In this document: positions 1 to 10,043 of the stretch, piece after piece
How the letters are laid out: each line of letters begins with the position of its first letter
Numbering within the stretch: position 1 is the first letter of the stretch
DNA from: Methyloceanibacter sp.
GTDB taxonomy: Bacteria > Pseudomonadota > Alphaproteobacteria > Rhizobiales > Methyloligellaceae
NCBI GenBank assembly: GCA_014380485.1
Contig: JACMJU010000140.1
Coordinates: 1-34,181, forward strand
Direction of reading: 5' to 3'
Length of the DNA: 34,181 nt
The notes under the pieces: model-generated
Told to the model about the DNA's origin: nothing
The model's input: the letters and a program-made list of their open reading frames with translations, nothing else
Database searches by the model: none
Made by a program: the position numbers and the translations under genes

Positions 1-317
1 CGGCAGAGCCCGAGGCGCCGGCAGCACAGGACGCCGCGCCTTCGGCGGAGTCACCACCCGCTGCGGAAACGCCGGCGGCAAAGCCCGAGACGCCGGCAGC
101 ACAGGAGACCGCACCTTCGGCCGAGACACCTCCCGCTGCGGAAACGCCGGCGGCAGAGTCCGAGGCTCCGGCAGCGCAGGAGGCCGCGCCTTTAACCGAG
201 ACGCCTCCCGCACCCGAAGGGGAGTCCGCCCCTTCAGAGCCCTCGATGGGCGAGGGACCGTCGCCATCGCAGCCGCAGCCGGTCTATCCCGAAGGGCCGC
301 CGGAAGGCGTCGAATAG
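1..317 (+). CDS. C-terminal tail of a truncated protein, Ala/Pro/Glu-rich repeats
   Basis: The reading frame is open from the left edge of the window (first full codon at base 3) to a TAG at 315-317, so only the C-terminus of this gene is present. The visible 104 residues are low-complexity, built almost only from Ala, Pro, Glu, Thr, Ser and Gln, and end in a Pro/Gly/Glu segment (YPEGPPEGVE). Most of it is a 25-residue unit repeated nearly three times, encoded by 75-bp DNA repeats. Such tails are common as flexible linkers or wall-spanning extensions of envelope proteins, but no catalytic domain is visible and no family can be named. It runs in the same direction as the yej operon, but a gap of about 216 bases separates them. 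Confidence 0.7.
   Translation, partial: AEPEAPAAQDAAPSAESPPAAETPAAKPETPAAQETAPSAETPPAAETPAAESEAPAAQEAAPLTETPPAPEGESAPSEPSMGEGPSPSQPQPVYPEGPPEGVE
12..215 (+). repeat. 75-bp in-frame tandem repeat, nearly three copies
   Basis: Units begin at bases 12, 87 and 162 with GAG codons and encode a 25-residue motif of the form E-x-P-A-A-Q. Units 1 and 2 are close to identical. The third diverges after about 17 codons. The 75-base period keeps the frame, so copy number could change without destroying the protein. The array may extend left of the window. Confidence 0.8.
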
Positions 318-533
318 GCCGCTCCCGAAGCGAACCGAAATGGTCCGCGCGCGATCGCCTGAGGGCACTTGAGGGACATCGCCTCGCCTTCCCGGCGCGG
401 CGAGATGGCCGATAATTCATTTAGCCAATGGGCTTGCCATGCTAGGTTTTGGCGGCTTTGCGCCTTCAGCCCCTGCCTGCGGGGGCCGGTTTCGGCAAAC
501 CATTTCCATTCAGATGGAGCCCATGTCCCCGCC

Positions 534-2387
534 ATGACTTTGCCTCGCCTCGCCCTTGCGATTCTCTTAGCCTGCCTCCTCCCCTCTCTCGCAGGGGCCG
601 AGGATGCGCCCCGCCACCACCACGCGTTCTCGCTCATCGGCGAGCCGCGATACAAGGCCGATTTCTCCCATTTCGATTTTGTGAATCCCGACGCGCCCAA
701 GGGGGGGCTCGTGCGGCTCGGCGATATCGGCGGTTTCGACAGCCTCAACCCGGTGCTCTACAGGGGCGAGCAGGCCGGAGGACTGGGGCTCGTGTTCGAA
801 ACCCTGATGTCCGACAGCTTGGATGAGCCCTCGACCTCTTACGGACTGATCGCCGAATGGGCGTCCTACCCCGAAGATTACTCCTCGGTCACCTTCAAGC
901 TCCGCGACGCGGCGCGCTGGCACGACGGCAAGAAGATCACGCCCGAGGACGTCATCTATAGTCTCGAGGTGAACAAGGCCGCCAACCCACGCATGGGCCT
1001 CTACTACAAGAATGTGTCGCGCGCCGAAGCCACGGGCGACAACGAGGTAACCTTCTATTTCGACGCCAAGAACAATCGCGAGCTGCCGATGATCATGGGA
1101 CAGCTCACCATTCTGCCCAAGCATTACTGGACGGGGACGGATGCGAGCGGCAATCAGCGCGACCCGATGAAGACGACGCTCGAGCCGCCGCTCGGCTCGG
1201 GCCCCTACCGCATCAAGGACGTCAAGCCCGGCCGCGCGATCAGCTATGAGCGGGTGACGGATTATTGGGCCAAGGATCTGCCCGTGAATGCCGGGCAATG
1301 GAACTATGACGAGATCCGCTTCGAATATTACCGGGACGAGACCGTCGCCTTCGAGAGCTTCAAGGCGGGGAACCTCGACTACTGGCAGGAGACGAGCGCC
1401 AAGAACTGGGCGACGGCTTACGACTTCGCTACGGTGAAAAACGGGTTCATTCGGCGCCAGGAGGTCCCGGTCGAGCGGACGCACGCCATGCAGTGCTTCG
1501 TCCTCAATCTGCGGCGCCCGCAATTCGAGGACCGCCGCGTGCGGCAAGCCTTCAATCTCGCCTTCGACTTCGAGTGGGCCAACAAGAACCTGTTCTATAA
1601 CCAATATGCGCGGGTGGGGAGCTACTTCGAGGGGGGCGAGCTCGCTGCGCCCGACGCCGCACCCGAAGGTCGCGAGCTCGAGATCCTGGACGAGGTCAAG
1701 GACGGCGTGCCCCCCGAAGTGTTCAACGAAATCCACCGCAACCCCGTGAACGACAACCCCGACGCGATGCGCGGCAATCTGCGCAAAGCGGTGACGCTGC
1801 TCGAGGAGGCGGGCTGGGAGATCAAGAACGGCGCGCTCACCAACGTCAAGACCGGTCAGCAAATGAAGGTCGAGTTCCTGCTCGTGTCGCCGCTGTTCGA
1901 GCGCATCGTGCAACCTTACTTGCGTAATCTCGAGCGGCTCGGCATCAAGGGCACGATCCGCATGGTGGATTCAGCGCAATACACGCGGCGGCTCGACGGG
2001 TTCGACTACGACATCGTGGTCGGCAATTTCGCTCAGTCCGACTCGCCCGGCAACGAGCAGCGCGACTTCTGGGGTTCGGAGGCCGCCGACCGGGAAGGCA
2101 GCACCAACCTCATCGGCGTCAAGAGCCCGGCGATCGACAAACTGATCGATCGCATCATCTTCGCCAAGGATCGCGCCGAGCTCGTCGCCGCCACGCGCGC
2201 GCTGGATCGCGTGCTGCTGTGGAACGATTTCGTGGTGCCGCAATGGTATTCGCCGACCGTGCGGATCGCCTATTGGGACCGCTACGGCCAGCCCAAGGTG
2301 CTGCCGCGGCTCACGCCCGGTTTCCTTCAGGTCTGGTGGTTCGACCAGACGCTCGCCGCGCGCCTTCCGGGATCGTCGCAACTCTGA
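534..2387 (+). CDS. yejA: Yej-type oligopeptide ABC transporter solute-binding protein, copy 1
   Basis: Periplasmic family 5 (SBP_bac_5) substrate-binding protein of about 617 residues, in the YejA/microcin C importer subgroup. It should bind oligopeptides and deliver them to YejBEF. The ORF track extends upstream to 369, but the ATG at 534 is preferred because it begins a clean Sec signal peptide (MTLPRLALAILLACLLPSLAGA) followed by the mature HHHAFSLIGEPRY region; the upstream extension is not signal-like. Family features include the PDAPKGG motif near the mature N-terminus and the YWAKDLPVN/RFEYYRD block in the middle. The stop codon overlaps the next start by one base (TGATG). A -10-like GATAAT at 411-416 lies upstream but lacks a convincing -35. 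The subgroup assignment is strong because yejA2, yejB and yejE follow directly. Confidence 0.9.
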   Translation: MTLPRLALAILLACLLPSLAGAEDAPRHHHAFSLIGEPRYKADFSHFDFVNPDAPKGGLVRLGDIGGFDSLNPVLYRGEQAGGLGLVFETLMSDSLDEPSTSYGLIAEWASYPEDYSSVTFKLRDAARWHDGKKITPEDVIYSLEVNKAANPRMGLYYKNVSRAEATGDNEVTFYFDAKNNRELPMIMGQLTILPKHYWTGTDASGNQRDPMKTTLEPPLGSGPYRIKDVKPGRAISYERVTDYWAKDLPVNAGQWNYDEIRFEYYRDETVAFESFKAGNLDYWQETSAKNWATAYDFATVKNGFIRRQEVPVERTHAMQCFVLNLRRPQFEDRRVRQAFNLAFDFEWANKNLFYNQYARVGSYFEGGELAAPDAAPEGRELEILDEVKDGVPPEVFNEIHRNPVNDNPDAMRGNLRKAVTLLEEAGWEIKNGALTNVKTGQQMKVEFLLVSPLFERIVQPYLRNLERLGIKGTIRMVDSAQYTRRLDGFDYDIVVGNFAQSDSPGNEQRDFWGSEAADREGSTNLIGVKSPAIDKLIDRIIFAKDRAELVAATRALDRVLLWNDFVVPQWYSPTVRIAYWDRYGQPKVLPRLTPGFLQVWWFDQTLAARLPGSSQL

Positions 2388-4342
2388 TGACAGGCGCCCG
2401 GGCCTGGCGGTCGATCGCTGGCGGCGCGGCTCTCGCTCTTGCGCTGATCGTGGAGCCCGCTGCCGCCACCGAGGGGCGGCATGGGCTTTCAGCCTTCGGC
2501 GACCTCGCCTACCCCGCCGATTTCACGCATTTGTCCTATGCCAATCCCGAGGCGCCCAAGGGCGGCACATTCTCGCTGATCGGCTGGGGGGGCGTGACGA
2601 CCTTCAACAGTCTCAACAACTACATCCTCAAGGGCGACGCGGCGCAGGGGCTCGAGCTCTTGTTCGATTCGCTGATGGCGCGGGCAGCCGACGAGCCCGA
2701 CGCGGTCTATGGGCTCGTTGCCGAGAGCGCCGAAATCGCCCCCGATGGGAAGTCGGTCACTTTCCATTTGCGGCCTGAGGCAAAGTTCGCCGACGGGACG
2801 TCGCTCACCGCCGAAGACGCGGTGTTCTCCTTCGACACGCTCAAGACCAAAGGCCACCCGATCTTCCATCAGATGCTTCAGGACGTGGTCAAGGCCGAGG
2901 CGCTCGACCCCGCCACGGTGCGCTACAGTTTTTCCGGCGAGCTCGTGCGCGACCTGCCGCTGACCGTCGCCGCCCTTCCGATCTTCTCCAAGACCTATTA
3001 CGCGGACCGGCCATTCGACGAAACCACGCTCGATCAGCCGCTCGGCTCGGGTCCCTACGTCGTCGATCAATTGGCGCAAGGCCGCAGCATCGTCTATCGC
3101 CGCGATCCGAACTATTGGGCCAAGGATTTGCCGGTCAATCGCGGGCGCTGGAACTTCGACAAGATCCGCTACGAGTATTTTCGCGATCGCACCGCGGCGA
3201 TGGAAGCGTTCAAGGCCGGCACTTACGATTTCCGCGAGGAGTTCACCTCGAAGGTCTGGGCCACGGAGTACGACTTCCCGGCGATCCGGGCGGGAAAGGT
3301 CAGGAAAGAAATTCTTGCCGACGAGACGCCGTCGGGAACGCAAGGCTTCTTCCTCAACAGCAGACGGGAGAAGCTGAAGGACCCGCGCGTGCGAAAGGCG
3401 CTCGACCTTGCCTTCGACTTCGAGTGGACCAATCGGAACCTCTTCTACGGACTCTATGACCGTACCACGAGCTTCTTCGAGAACTCGCCGATGGAGGCGG
3501 TGGGCGAGCCGTCCGAGGCGGAGCGGACGTTGCTCACGAGCCTCGGCGCGCCGGTCTCAGATGAAGCGCTGGGCCCCGCTTATCTCCCGGCCAAGAGCGA
3601 CGGCTCGGGGCAAGACCGGAATCTCTTGCTGCAAGCCGGGAAGTTTCTCGATGAGGCGGGCTTAACCGTCAAGAACGGCGTGCGCGTCGATGCCAAGGGC
3701 GAGCCGGTCACTCTCGAGATCCTGACCTTCGAGCCCGTCTTCGAGCGGGTGATGGCGCCCTACGTGAAAAATCTCAAGTTGCTCGGCATCGACGCCCGCA
3801 TTCGCATGGTCGATCCCGCGCAGTATCAGCAGCGCCTCAAGGATTTCGACTTCGACATAACCACCCAGCGCTATGTCATGCGCAACACCCCCGGCGTCGA
3901 GCTCCGGAGCTATTTCAGTTCGGCCGCAGCGGAGATGGACGGCTCGCTCAATCTTGCCGGCACTTCCGATCCCGCAATCGATGCGCTGATCGAGCGGGTC
4001 CTCTCCGCCAAGAGCCGCGAGGAGCTCGAGACGGCCGCGCGGGCGCTCGACCGTGTGCTCAGGGCCGGTCACTATTGGGTACCGCACTGGTACAAGGCCT
4101 CGAACAATGTGGCCTATTGGGACAAGTTCTCGCGGCCCGAGACCAAACCGCGCTTCGATCGTGGCATCCTCGACACGTGGTGGTATGACGAGGCCAAAGC
4201 TGCCAAACTGGCGAATGAAGCAGGCCCCGCCCCGGCCGATTCGACCGGCCGGCGCCCGCTGCTGATCCTCGCCGCCCTGATGGGGCTTGTGCTCGCGGTT
4301 TATTTTGTCGCGCGATTGAGAAGGTCCGCCCGAACCGAATGA
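2387..4342 (+). CDS. yejA: Yej-type solute-binding protein, copy 2, with C-terminal membrane anchor
   Basis: A second family 5 solute-binding protein (about 651 residues), clearly paralogous to copy 1: the same PEAPKGG, YWAKDLPVNRGRWN and EYFRDRTAA blocks appear in the same order. The start at 2387 overlaps the previous stop by one base and begins a signal peptide (MTGARAWRSIAGGAALALALIVEPAAA). Unlike copy 1, the last 30 or so residues form a hydrophobic helix (LLILAALMGLVLAVYFVARL) followed by a basic tail (RRSAR). That should anchor the protein in the inner membrane with its C-terminus in the cytoplasm. It overlaps yejB by four bases (ATGA). Two tandem binding proteins suggest two peptide specificities served by one permease; this is inference. 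Confidence 0.9.
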   Translation: MTGARAWRSIAGGAALALALIVEPAAATEGRHGLSAFGDLAYPADFTHLSYANPEAPKGGTFSLIGWGGVTTFNSLNNYILKGDAAQGLELLFDSLMARAADEPDAVYGLVAESAEIAPDGKSVTFHLRPEAKFADGTSLTAEDAVFSFDTLKTKGHPIFHQMLQDVVKAEALDPATVRYSFSGELVRDLPLTVAALPIFSKTYYADRPFDETTLDQPLGSGPYVVDQLAQGRSIVYRRDPNYWAKDLPVNRGRWNFDKIRYEYFRDRTAAMEAFKAGTYDFREEFTSKVWATEYDFPAIRAGKVRKEILADETPSGTQGFFLNSRREKLKDPRVRKALDLAFDFEWTNRNLFYGLYDRTTSFFENSPMEAVGEPSEAERTLLTSLGAPVSDEALGPAYLPAKSDGSGQDRNLLLQAGKFLDEAGLTVKNGVRVDAKGEPVTLEILTFEPVFERVMAPYVKNLKLLGIDARIRMVDPAQYQQRLKDFDFDITTQRYVMRNTPGVELRSYFSSAAAEMDGSLNLAGTSDPAIDALIERVLSAKSREELETAARALDRVLRAGHYWVPHWYKASNNVAYWDKFSRPETKPRFDRGILDTWWYDEAKAAKLANEAGPAPADSTGRRPLLILAALMGLVLAVYFVARLRRSARTE

Positions 4343-5451
4343 TCGCCTATATCCTTCGCCGCCTCCTGCTGATCGTCCCGACGATATTCGGGATCATGCT
4401 CGTGACCTTCGTCGTGGTGCAATTCGCGCCGGGCGGTCCGGTGGAGAAGCTGATCGCGCAGCTCAGCGGCACCGATCCCGGCGCCACGTCCATGTTCAGC
4501 GGCGGGGGTGGCGACTTCGCGGGTAAGCCCGGCCAAGGCGGCGTGCCTGGCGACGTGTCGGCGCCGTCGAAATATCGCGGTGCGCAAGGGCTCGACCCGG
4601 AATTCATCAAGAGTCTGGAAAAGCAGTTCGGCTTCGACAAGCCGGCCTACGAGCGCTTCTTGCTGATGATCAAGAACTATCTCCTGTTCGATTTCGGCGA
4701 GAGTTACTTCCGCGACACCAGCGTGCTCGGGCTGATCGCCGAAAAGATGCCCGTCTCGATCTCGCTCGGTCTGTGGATGACGCTGCTATCCTACGCGATC
4801 TCGATCCCGCTCGGCATTCGCAAGGCGGTGCGCGACGGCTCGCGTTTCGATATCTGGACCAGCACCGCCATCGTCATCGGCTACGCCGTTCCCGGTTTTC
4901 TCGTCGCCGTATTCCTGATCGTGCTGTTCGCCGGCGGGTCGTTCATCCAGATTTTTCCGTTGCGCGGGCTGGTATCGGAAAACTGGCAAGAACTGCCTTG
5001 GTATCTGAAGATCGCCGACTATTTCTGGCATCTCGTGCTGCCGATCATCGCGATGGCGTTGTCGGCCTTCGCCACAACCACTTTCCTGACCAAGAACTCG
5101 TTCCTGGAGGAAATCAGAAAACAATATGTGATGACGGCGCGGGCCAAGGGCCTCGCCGAGCGCCAGGTGCTCTACGGTCATGTGTTCCGCAACGCCATGT
5201 TGATCGTCATCGCCGGCTTCCCCGGTGCCTTCATCGGCGCCTTCTTCGCCGGCTCACTTTTGATCGAGACCATCTTCTCGTTGGACGGGCTGGGGTTGCT
5301 CGGCTTCGAATCGGTCGTGAATCGCGACTACCCGGTGGTGTTCGCCACGGTCTACATCTTCTCGCTGCTCGGCCTCCTCATCAACCTCCTCTCCGACCTC
5401 ACCTATACCTGGGTCGATCCGCGCATCGATTTCGAGACGCGCGAGGTGTGA
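4339..5451 (+). CDS. yejB: Yej-type oligopeptide ABC transporter permease YejB
   Basis: Inner-membrane permease subunit of the binding-protein-dependent (DppB/OppB-like) family, 370 residues, the usual YejB length. It begins with a typical first helix (MIAYILRRLLLIVPTIFGIML) and then has a long periplasmic segment, including a Gly-rich stretch around residues 50-75, before the DFGESYFRD block. The EAA cytoplasmic coupling loop is visible around YVMTARAKGLAERQVLYGHVFRNAM and should contact the ATPase YejF. The C-terminus ends TYTWVDPRIDF, the typical family ending. The ATG overlaps the yejA2 stop (ATGA), indicating translational coupling. Confidence 0.95.
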   Translation: MIAYILRRLLLIVPTIFGIMLVTFVVVQFAPGGPVEKLIAQLSGTDPGATSMFSGGGGDFAGKPGQGGVPGDVSAPSKYRGAQGLDPEFIKSLEKQFGFDKPAYERFLLMIKNYLLFDFGESYFRDTSVLGLIAEKMPVSISLGLWMTLLSYAISIPLGIRKAVRDGSRFDIWTSTAIVIGYAVPGFLVAVFLIVLFAGGSFIQIFPLRGLVSENWQELPWYLKIADYFWHLVLPIIAMALSAFATTTFLTKNSFLEEIRKQYVMTARAKGLAERQVLYGHVFRNAMLIVIAGFPGAFIGAFFAGSLLIETIFSLDGLGLLGFESVVNRDYPVVFATVYIFSLLGLLINLLSDLTYTWVDPRIDFETREV

Positions 5452-5455
5452 GACC

Positions 5456-6619
5456 ATGGACGCCCCGACCGACACGGCAATCGTCGAGGAGGTGACGGCG
5501 CAAGGACTGCCGAAGACGCAGCCTTGGCTATCGGTCCTTCAGCGGCGCCGCTGGGAGGTGTTCAGGGCCAATCGGCGCGGCTTCTGGTCGTTGTGGATCT
5601 TTCTGGTGTTGTTCACGATCAGCCTGTTCGCGGAGTTCATCGCCAACGACAAGCCGATCCTCGTCTCCTACAAAGGCGGCCTGTACATGCCGATCTTCAA
5701 GTCCTACCCCGAGACAAGCTTCGGCGGCATCTTCGAGACCGAGGCCGATTACCGCGACCCCGCCGTCAAGACGATGATCGCCGATGGCGTTGGCTGGGTC
5801 CTGTGGCCTCCGATCCGCTTCTCCTACAACACCCAGAACAAGAACCCGCCGATGGCCTTTCCGGTGAAGCCGACCTGGCTTCTCACCGAGCAAGATTGCA
5901 AGTTGGCGGTCGAGCGCGGCTTCCATCCGTGCAACGCCGAACTCGAATGGAACTGGCTTGGAACCGACGACCAGGGCCGCGACGTGGTCGCGCGCGTCAT
6001 CTACGGTTTTCGCATCTCGGTCCTGTTCGGGCTCGTGCTCACCTTGTTCTCATCCCTGATCGGCGTCGCCGCCGGCGCGGTTCAGGGCTATTTCGGCGGC
6101 TGGACCGACCTCCTGTTCCAGCGCTTCATCGAGATCTGGACGAGCGTGCCGCAGCTCTATCTGCTCATCATCGTCGCCGCGGTGATCGAGCCGAATTTCT
6201 GGATCCTGCTCGGCATCCTGCTCGCCTTCTCCTGGGTGGCGCTGGTCGGGGTGGTGCGTGCGGAGTTCCTGAGGGCCCGCAATTTCGAATATGTCACGGC
6301 GGCGCGGGCACTCGGCCTCTCCAATCTCCGCATCATCTTCAAGCATCTCCTGCCCAATGCCATGGTGGCGACGCTCACCTTCATGCCCTTCATCTTGAAC
6401 GGCTCGATCACGACGCTGACCTCGCTCGACTTTCTCGGATTCGGATTGCCGCCGGGATCGGCTTCGCTCGGCGAGCTGCTGGCGCAAGGCAAGGACAATC
6501 TCCAGGCGCCGTGGCTCGGGCTGACCGCCTTCTTCGTAATCGGCATCATGCTGAGCCTGCTTATCTTCGTCGGCGAGGCGGTGCGGGACGCGCTCGACCC
6601 GCGCAAGACATTGGCGTGA
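5456..6619 (+). CDS. yejE: Yej-type oligopeptide ABC transporter permease YejE
   Basis: Second permease subunit (DppC/OppC-like), 387 residues, which pairs with YejB to form the membrane channel. An N-terminal helix follows a basic RRRWEVFRANRRGFW segment. Next comes a long periplasmic insertion containing the WNWLGTDDQGRDVVARVIYG block typical of this family. The EAA loop is seen at YVTAARALGLSNLRIIFKHLLPN, and the protein ends GEAVRDALDPRK. The start lies four bases after the yejB stop, with GAGGTG just upstream as a possible ribosome-binding site. The operon would normally continue directly to yejF, but three unrelated genes intervene here. Confidence 0.95.
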   Translation: MDAPTDTAIVEEVTAQGLPKTQPWLSVLQRRRWEVFRANRRGFWSLWIFLVLFTISLFAEFIANDKPILVSYKGGLYMPIFKSYPETSFGGIFETEADYRDPAVKTMIADGVGWVLWPPIRFSYNTQNKNPPMAFPVKPTWLLTEQDCKLAVERGFHPCNAELEWNWLGTDDQGRDVVARVIYGFRISVLFGLVLTLFSSLIGVAAGAVQGYFGGWTDLLFQRFIEIWTSVPQLYLLIIVAAVIEPNFWILLGILLAFSWVALVGVVRAEFLRARNFEYVTAARALGLSNLRIIFKHLLPNAMVATLTFMPFILNGSITTLTSLDFLGFGLPPGSASLGELLAQGKDNLQAPWLGLTAFFVIGIMLSLLIFVGEAVRDALDPRKTLA

Positions 6620-6625
6620 GGTAAG

Positions 6626-7555
6626 ATGCACGGCTCCCATTCGCATCGTCACGGCCCAGCAGGCCACGCGCATGGTGGCGCCGACAAGAACGAGCGGCGC
6701 ATGGGGCTCGCCGCTTTCTTGACCGGCGCCTTCATGTTCGCCGAGGTGGCCGGCGGCATCGCCGCAGGCTCGCTTGCGCTGCTCGCCGACGCCGGCCACA
6801 TGCTCACCGACTTCGCCTCGCTCGCGCTCGCCTGGTTCGGATTTCGGCTCGCGCGGCGCCCCGCCGACTGGAAGCGCACTTACGGCTTCGACCGCTTCCA
6901 GGTGCTGGTCGCCTTCGCCAATGGCTTGGCGCTGCTCGCCATCGCCGCATGGATTTTCTATGAAGCGATCGAGCGCCTGACGACCGCGCAAGAAGTTTCG
7001 GGCGGCATCATGGTGGTGATCGCGGTGCTTGGACTGCTCGTGAATATGGCCGCCTTCGCTCTGTTGCAGGGGGCCGATCGCGAGAATCTCAATGTCCGCG
7101 GCGCTGCCATCCACGTTCTCGGCGACCTGCTCGGTTCGGTGGCGGCGCTTGTTGCCGGGGCCGTAATTCTCTTCACCGGCTGGACACCTATCGATCCCCT
7201 GCTCTCTATCCTTGTCGCCGCCATCATCGTGCGGAGCGGCTGGCGCGTGGTGGTTGACGCCGGGCATATTCTGCTCGAAGGCGCTCCGGAAGAGGTCGAT
7301 ACGCGGGCGATCGGGCCCGACCTCATCGCCAACGTCAAGGGCGTGGAGGAGGTGCATCACGTTCATGTCTGGTCGATCACCCAGAGCCGGCGCATGGTCA
7401 CGCTGCATGCCTTGATCTGCGAGACCGAAGATTCCGATCGCATGGTCCGAAACATCAAGGCGCGGCTCAAGGAGCGCTTCGGCCTCGACCACGCTACCGT
7501 CGAAACCGAGCGGGGGACTTGCGCCGACGCTCCTGCCGCGAAGCGCAAGGCGTGA
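6626..7555 (+). CDS. Cation diffusion facilitator family metal exporter (CzcD/ZitB type)
   Basis: Inner-membrane divalent-cation/proton antiporter of the CDF family, 309 residues; the likeliest substrate by family is zinc. It starts with a His-rich segment (HGSHSHRHGPAGHAHGG), a putative metal-binding region, followed by about six membrane helices. The conserved metal-site motifs are present: LLADAGHMLTD in helix 2 and HVLGDLLGS in helix 5. A C-terminal cytoplasmic domain contains EEVHHVHVWSI, as in CzcD/ZitB proteins. The start is six bases after the yejE stop with a GAGGTAAG ribosome-binding site, so it is in the yej transcript. Its position between yejE and yejF is unexpected, because metal export has no obvious role in peptide import. 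The exact metal cannot be read from the sequence. Confidence 0.92.
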   Translation: MHGSHSHRHGPAGHAHGGADKNERRMGLAAFLTGAFMFAEVAGGIAAGSLALLADAGHMLTDFASLALAWFGFRLARRPADWKRTYGFDRFQVLVAFANGLALLAIAAWIFYEAIERLTTAQEVSGGIMVVIAVLGLLVNMAAFALLQGADRENLNVRGAAIHVLGDLLGSVAALVAGAVILFTGWTPIDPLLSILVAAIIVRSGWRVVVDAGHILLEGAPEEVDTRAIGPDLIANVKGVEEVHHVHVWSITQSRRMVTLHALICETEDSDRMVRNIKARLKERFGLDHATVETERGTCADAPAAKRKA

Positions 7556-7567
7556 TAGAGTGCAGCC

Positions 7568-7795
7568 ATGAACAAGATCGTCAAAGAGCACTACCCAGCC
7601 GCCAAGCTTCCGGTCGAGCTTCGGGAGGGGATCGATCCTGCCGGCCATGTCACCGTGACGGTGGTCGAGGAGGAGAAGCCACCCGAGCATGTCATGACGC
7701 TCGAGGAGATTATCGCTTCCCGCCGTCCTCCGTATCTTAGCGCGAAGGAGATAGACGAAATGATCGATGAATTACGCGGGGATCGGGATGCCTAA
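7568..7795 (+). CDS. Putative type II antitoxin, partner of the PIN toxin
   Basis: Small acidic protein of 75 residues directly upstream of a PIN-domain gene, which is the usual antitoxin position. The N-terminal half (KIVKEHYPAAKLPVELREGIDPAGHVTVTV) could be a short beta-strand DNA-binding region. The C-terminal half (MTLEEIIASRRPPYLSAKEIDEMIDELRGD) is helical and charged, as expected of a toxin-wrapping tail. The coding sequence overlaps the toxin start by eight bases. I do not recognise the exact antitoxin family; the role is inferred from size and position. It begins 12 bases after the CDF stop, so it probably has no room for a strong promoter of its own unless one lies inside the CDF gene. 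Confidence 0.6.
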   Translation: MNKIVKEHYPAAKLPVELREGIDPAGHVTVTVVEEEKPPEHVMTLEEIIASRRPPYLSAKEIDEMIDELRGDRDA

Positions 7796-8248
7796 CGATG
7801 GTCCAGTCTATCTGGACTCGAATGTATTCATAGATTTCATAGAAGGTGACGAAACGATTTCAGCTCCCATTGGCCCGCTCGTGCATAAGTTGCGGCAGAA
7901 ACCGGGGCAGGCAGTTACGAGCGAACTCACTTTGGCTGAGGTTCTCGCTCCGTCGAAGGGACGCAAGCGACCTCCTCACATAAGGCGCCTGTACTTGAAC
8001 CTCCTCGTTTGGGGTCGGTTCATTGACCTACACCCTATAAGTCGGGGCGTGCTCTATGAAACGGCCAAGCTCAGAGCCACCAAGGCAACCTCTAGGATGA
8101 AACTGCTCGACGCCATTCACCTTGCCACCGCAGTGCTGGGCGGTTGTCGCATCTTTATTTCCCGCGACCGCGACATTCGAGTCCCGCAAGGGATGCTTCT
8201 GATGGAGCCAAGCACCGGATCGGTGAGGAAGGTCATCGAGGCGCTGAA

Positions 8249-8252
<4 letters not shown>
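7788..8252 (+). CDS. PIN-domain ribonuclease toxin (VapC-like)
   Basis: A 154-residue PIN-domain protein, likely the endoribonuclease toxin of a type II module. The acidic metal-binding residues are visible: D10 in VYLDSNVFIDF, E46 in SELTLAEVL, D108 in LLDAIHLATA and D127/D129 in ISRDRDI. The ATG at 7788 is chosen over the track start at 7767 because it overlaps the antitoxin stop and places the YLDSN motif at the normal distance from the N-terminus. The gene starts in AT-richer DNA: bases 7801-7860 are 38% G+C by my hand count, against 67% for 8341-8400 in yejF. That suggests recent acquisition. Its TGA overlaps the yejF ATG by four bases. Confidence 0.8.
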
Positions 8253-9883
<1,631 letters not shown>

Positions 9884-9884
9884 C

Positions 9885-9911
9885 GAACCACTGGACTTGA
9901 GAACCACTGGA
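9885..9911 (+). repeat. 11-bp direct repeat after yejF
   Basis: GAACCACTGGA occurs at 9885-9895 and again at 9901-9911, just after the yejF stop. No function is evident. It could be slippage or the trace of a small insertion. Confidence 0.6.
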
Positions 9912-9986
9912 ACCCTCGAACGGTCCGGACGTTGTAAGAGCGTCACCCCCGGACACGGAACAGTGGACCACGAGCGGTGCGCTGAC

Positions 9987-10014
9987 CGGGACTTCTCTCG
10001 CGATTGTCGTCCCG
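9987..10014. terminator. Possible hairpin between convergent yejF and NlpC genes
   Basis: CGGGAC (9987-9992) and GTCCCG (10009-10014) can pair across a 16-base loop within the 160-base gap between two convergent genes, where transcription is expected to end. There is no T-run on either side, so it is not a standard intrinsic terminator. Confidence 0.25.
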
Positions 10015-10043
10015 CTCGATCTGTTCCGCAATCTTAGCTTGCA

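Noticed and set aside
12-215. CRISPR-like array at the left edge
   Set aside because: The repeats are contiguous, 75 bases long and in frame within an open coding sequence, without unique spacers.
369-533. N-terminal extension of yejA1 in the ORF track
   Set aside because: The extension is not signal-like, and a clean signal peptide begins at ATG 534.
6050-7690. 546-residue minus-strand frame across yejE and the CDF gene
   Set aside because: It spans two well-supported plus-strand genes and has a low-complexity, highly charged product.
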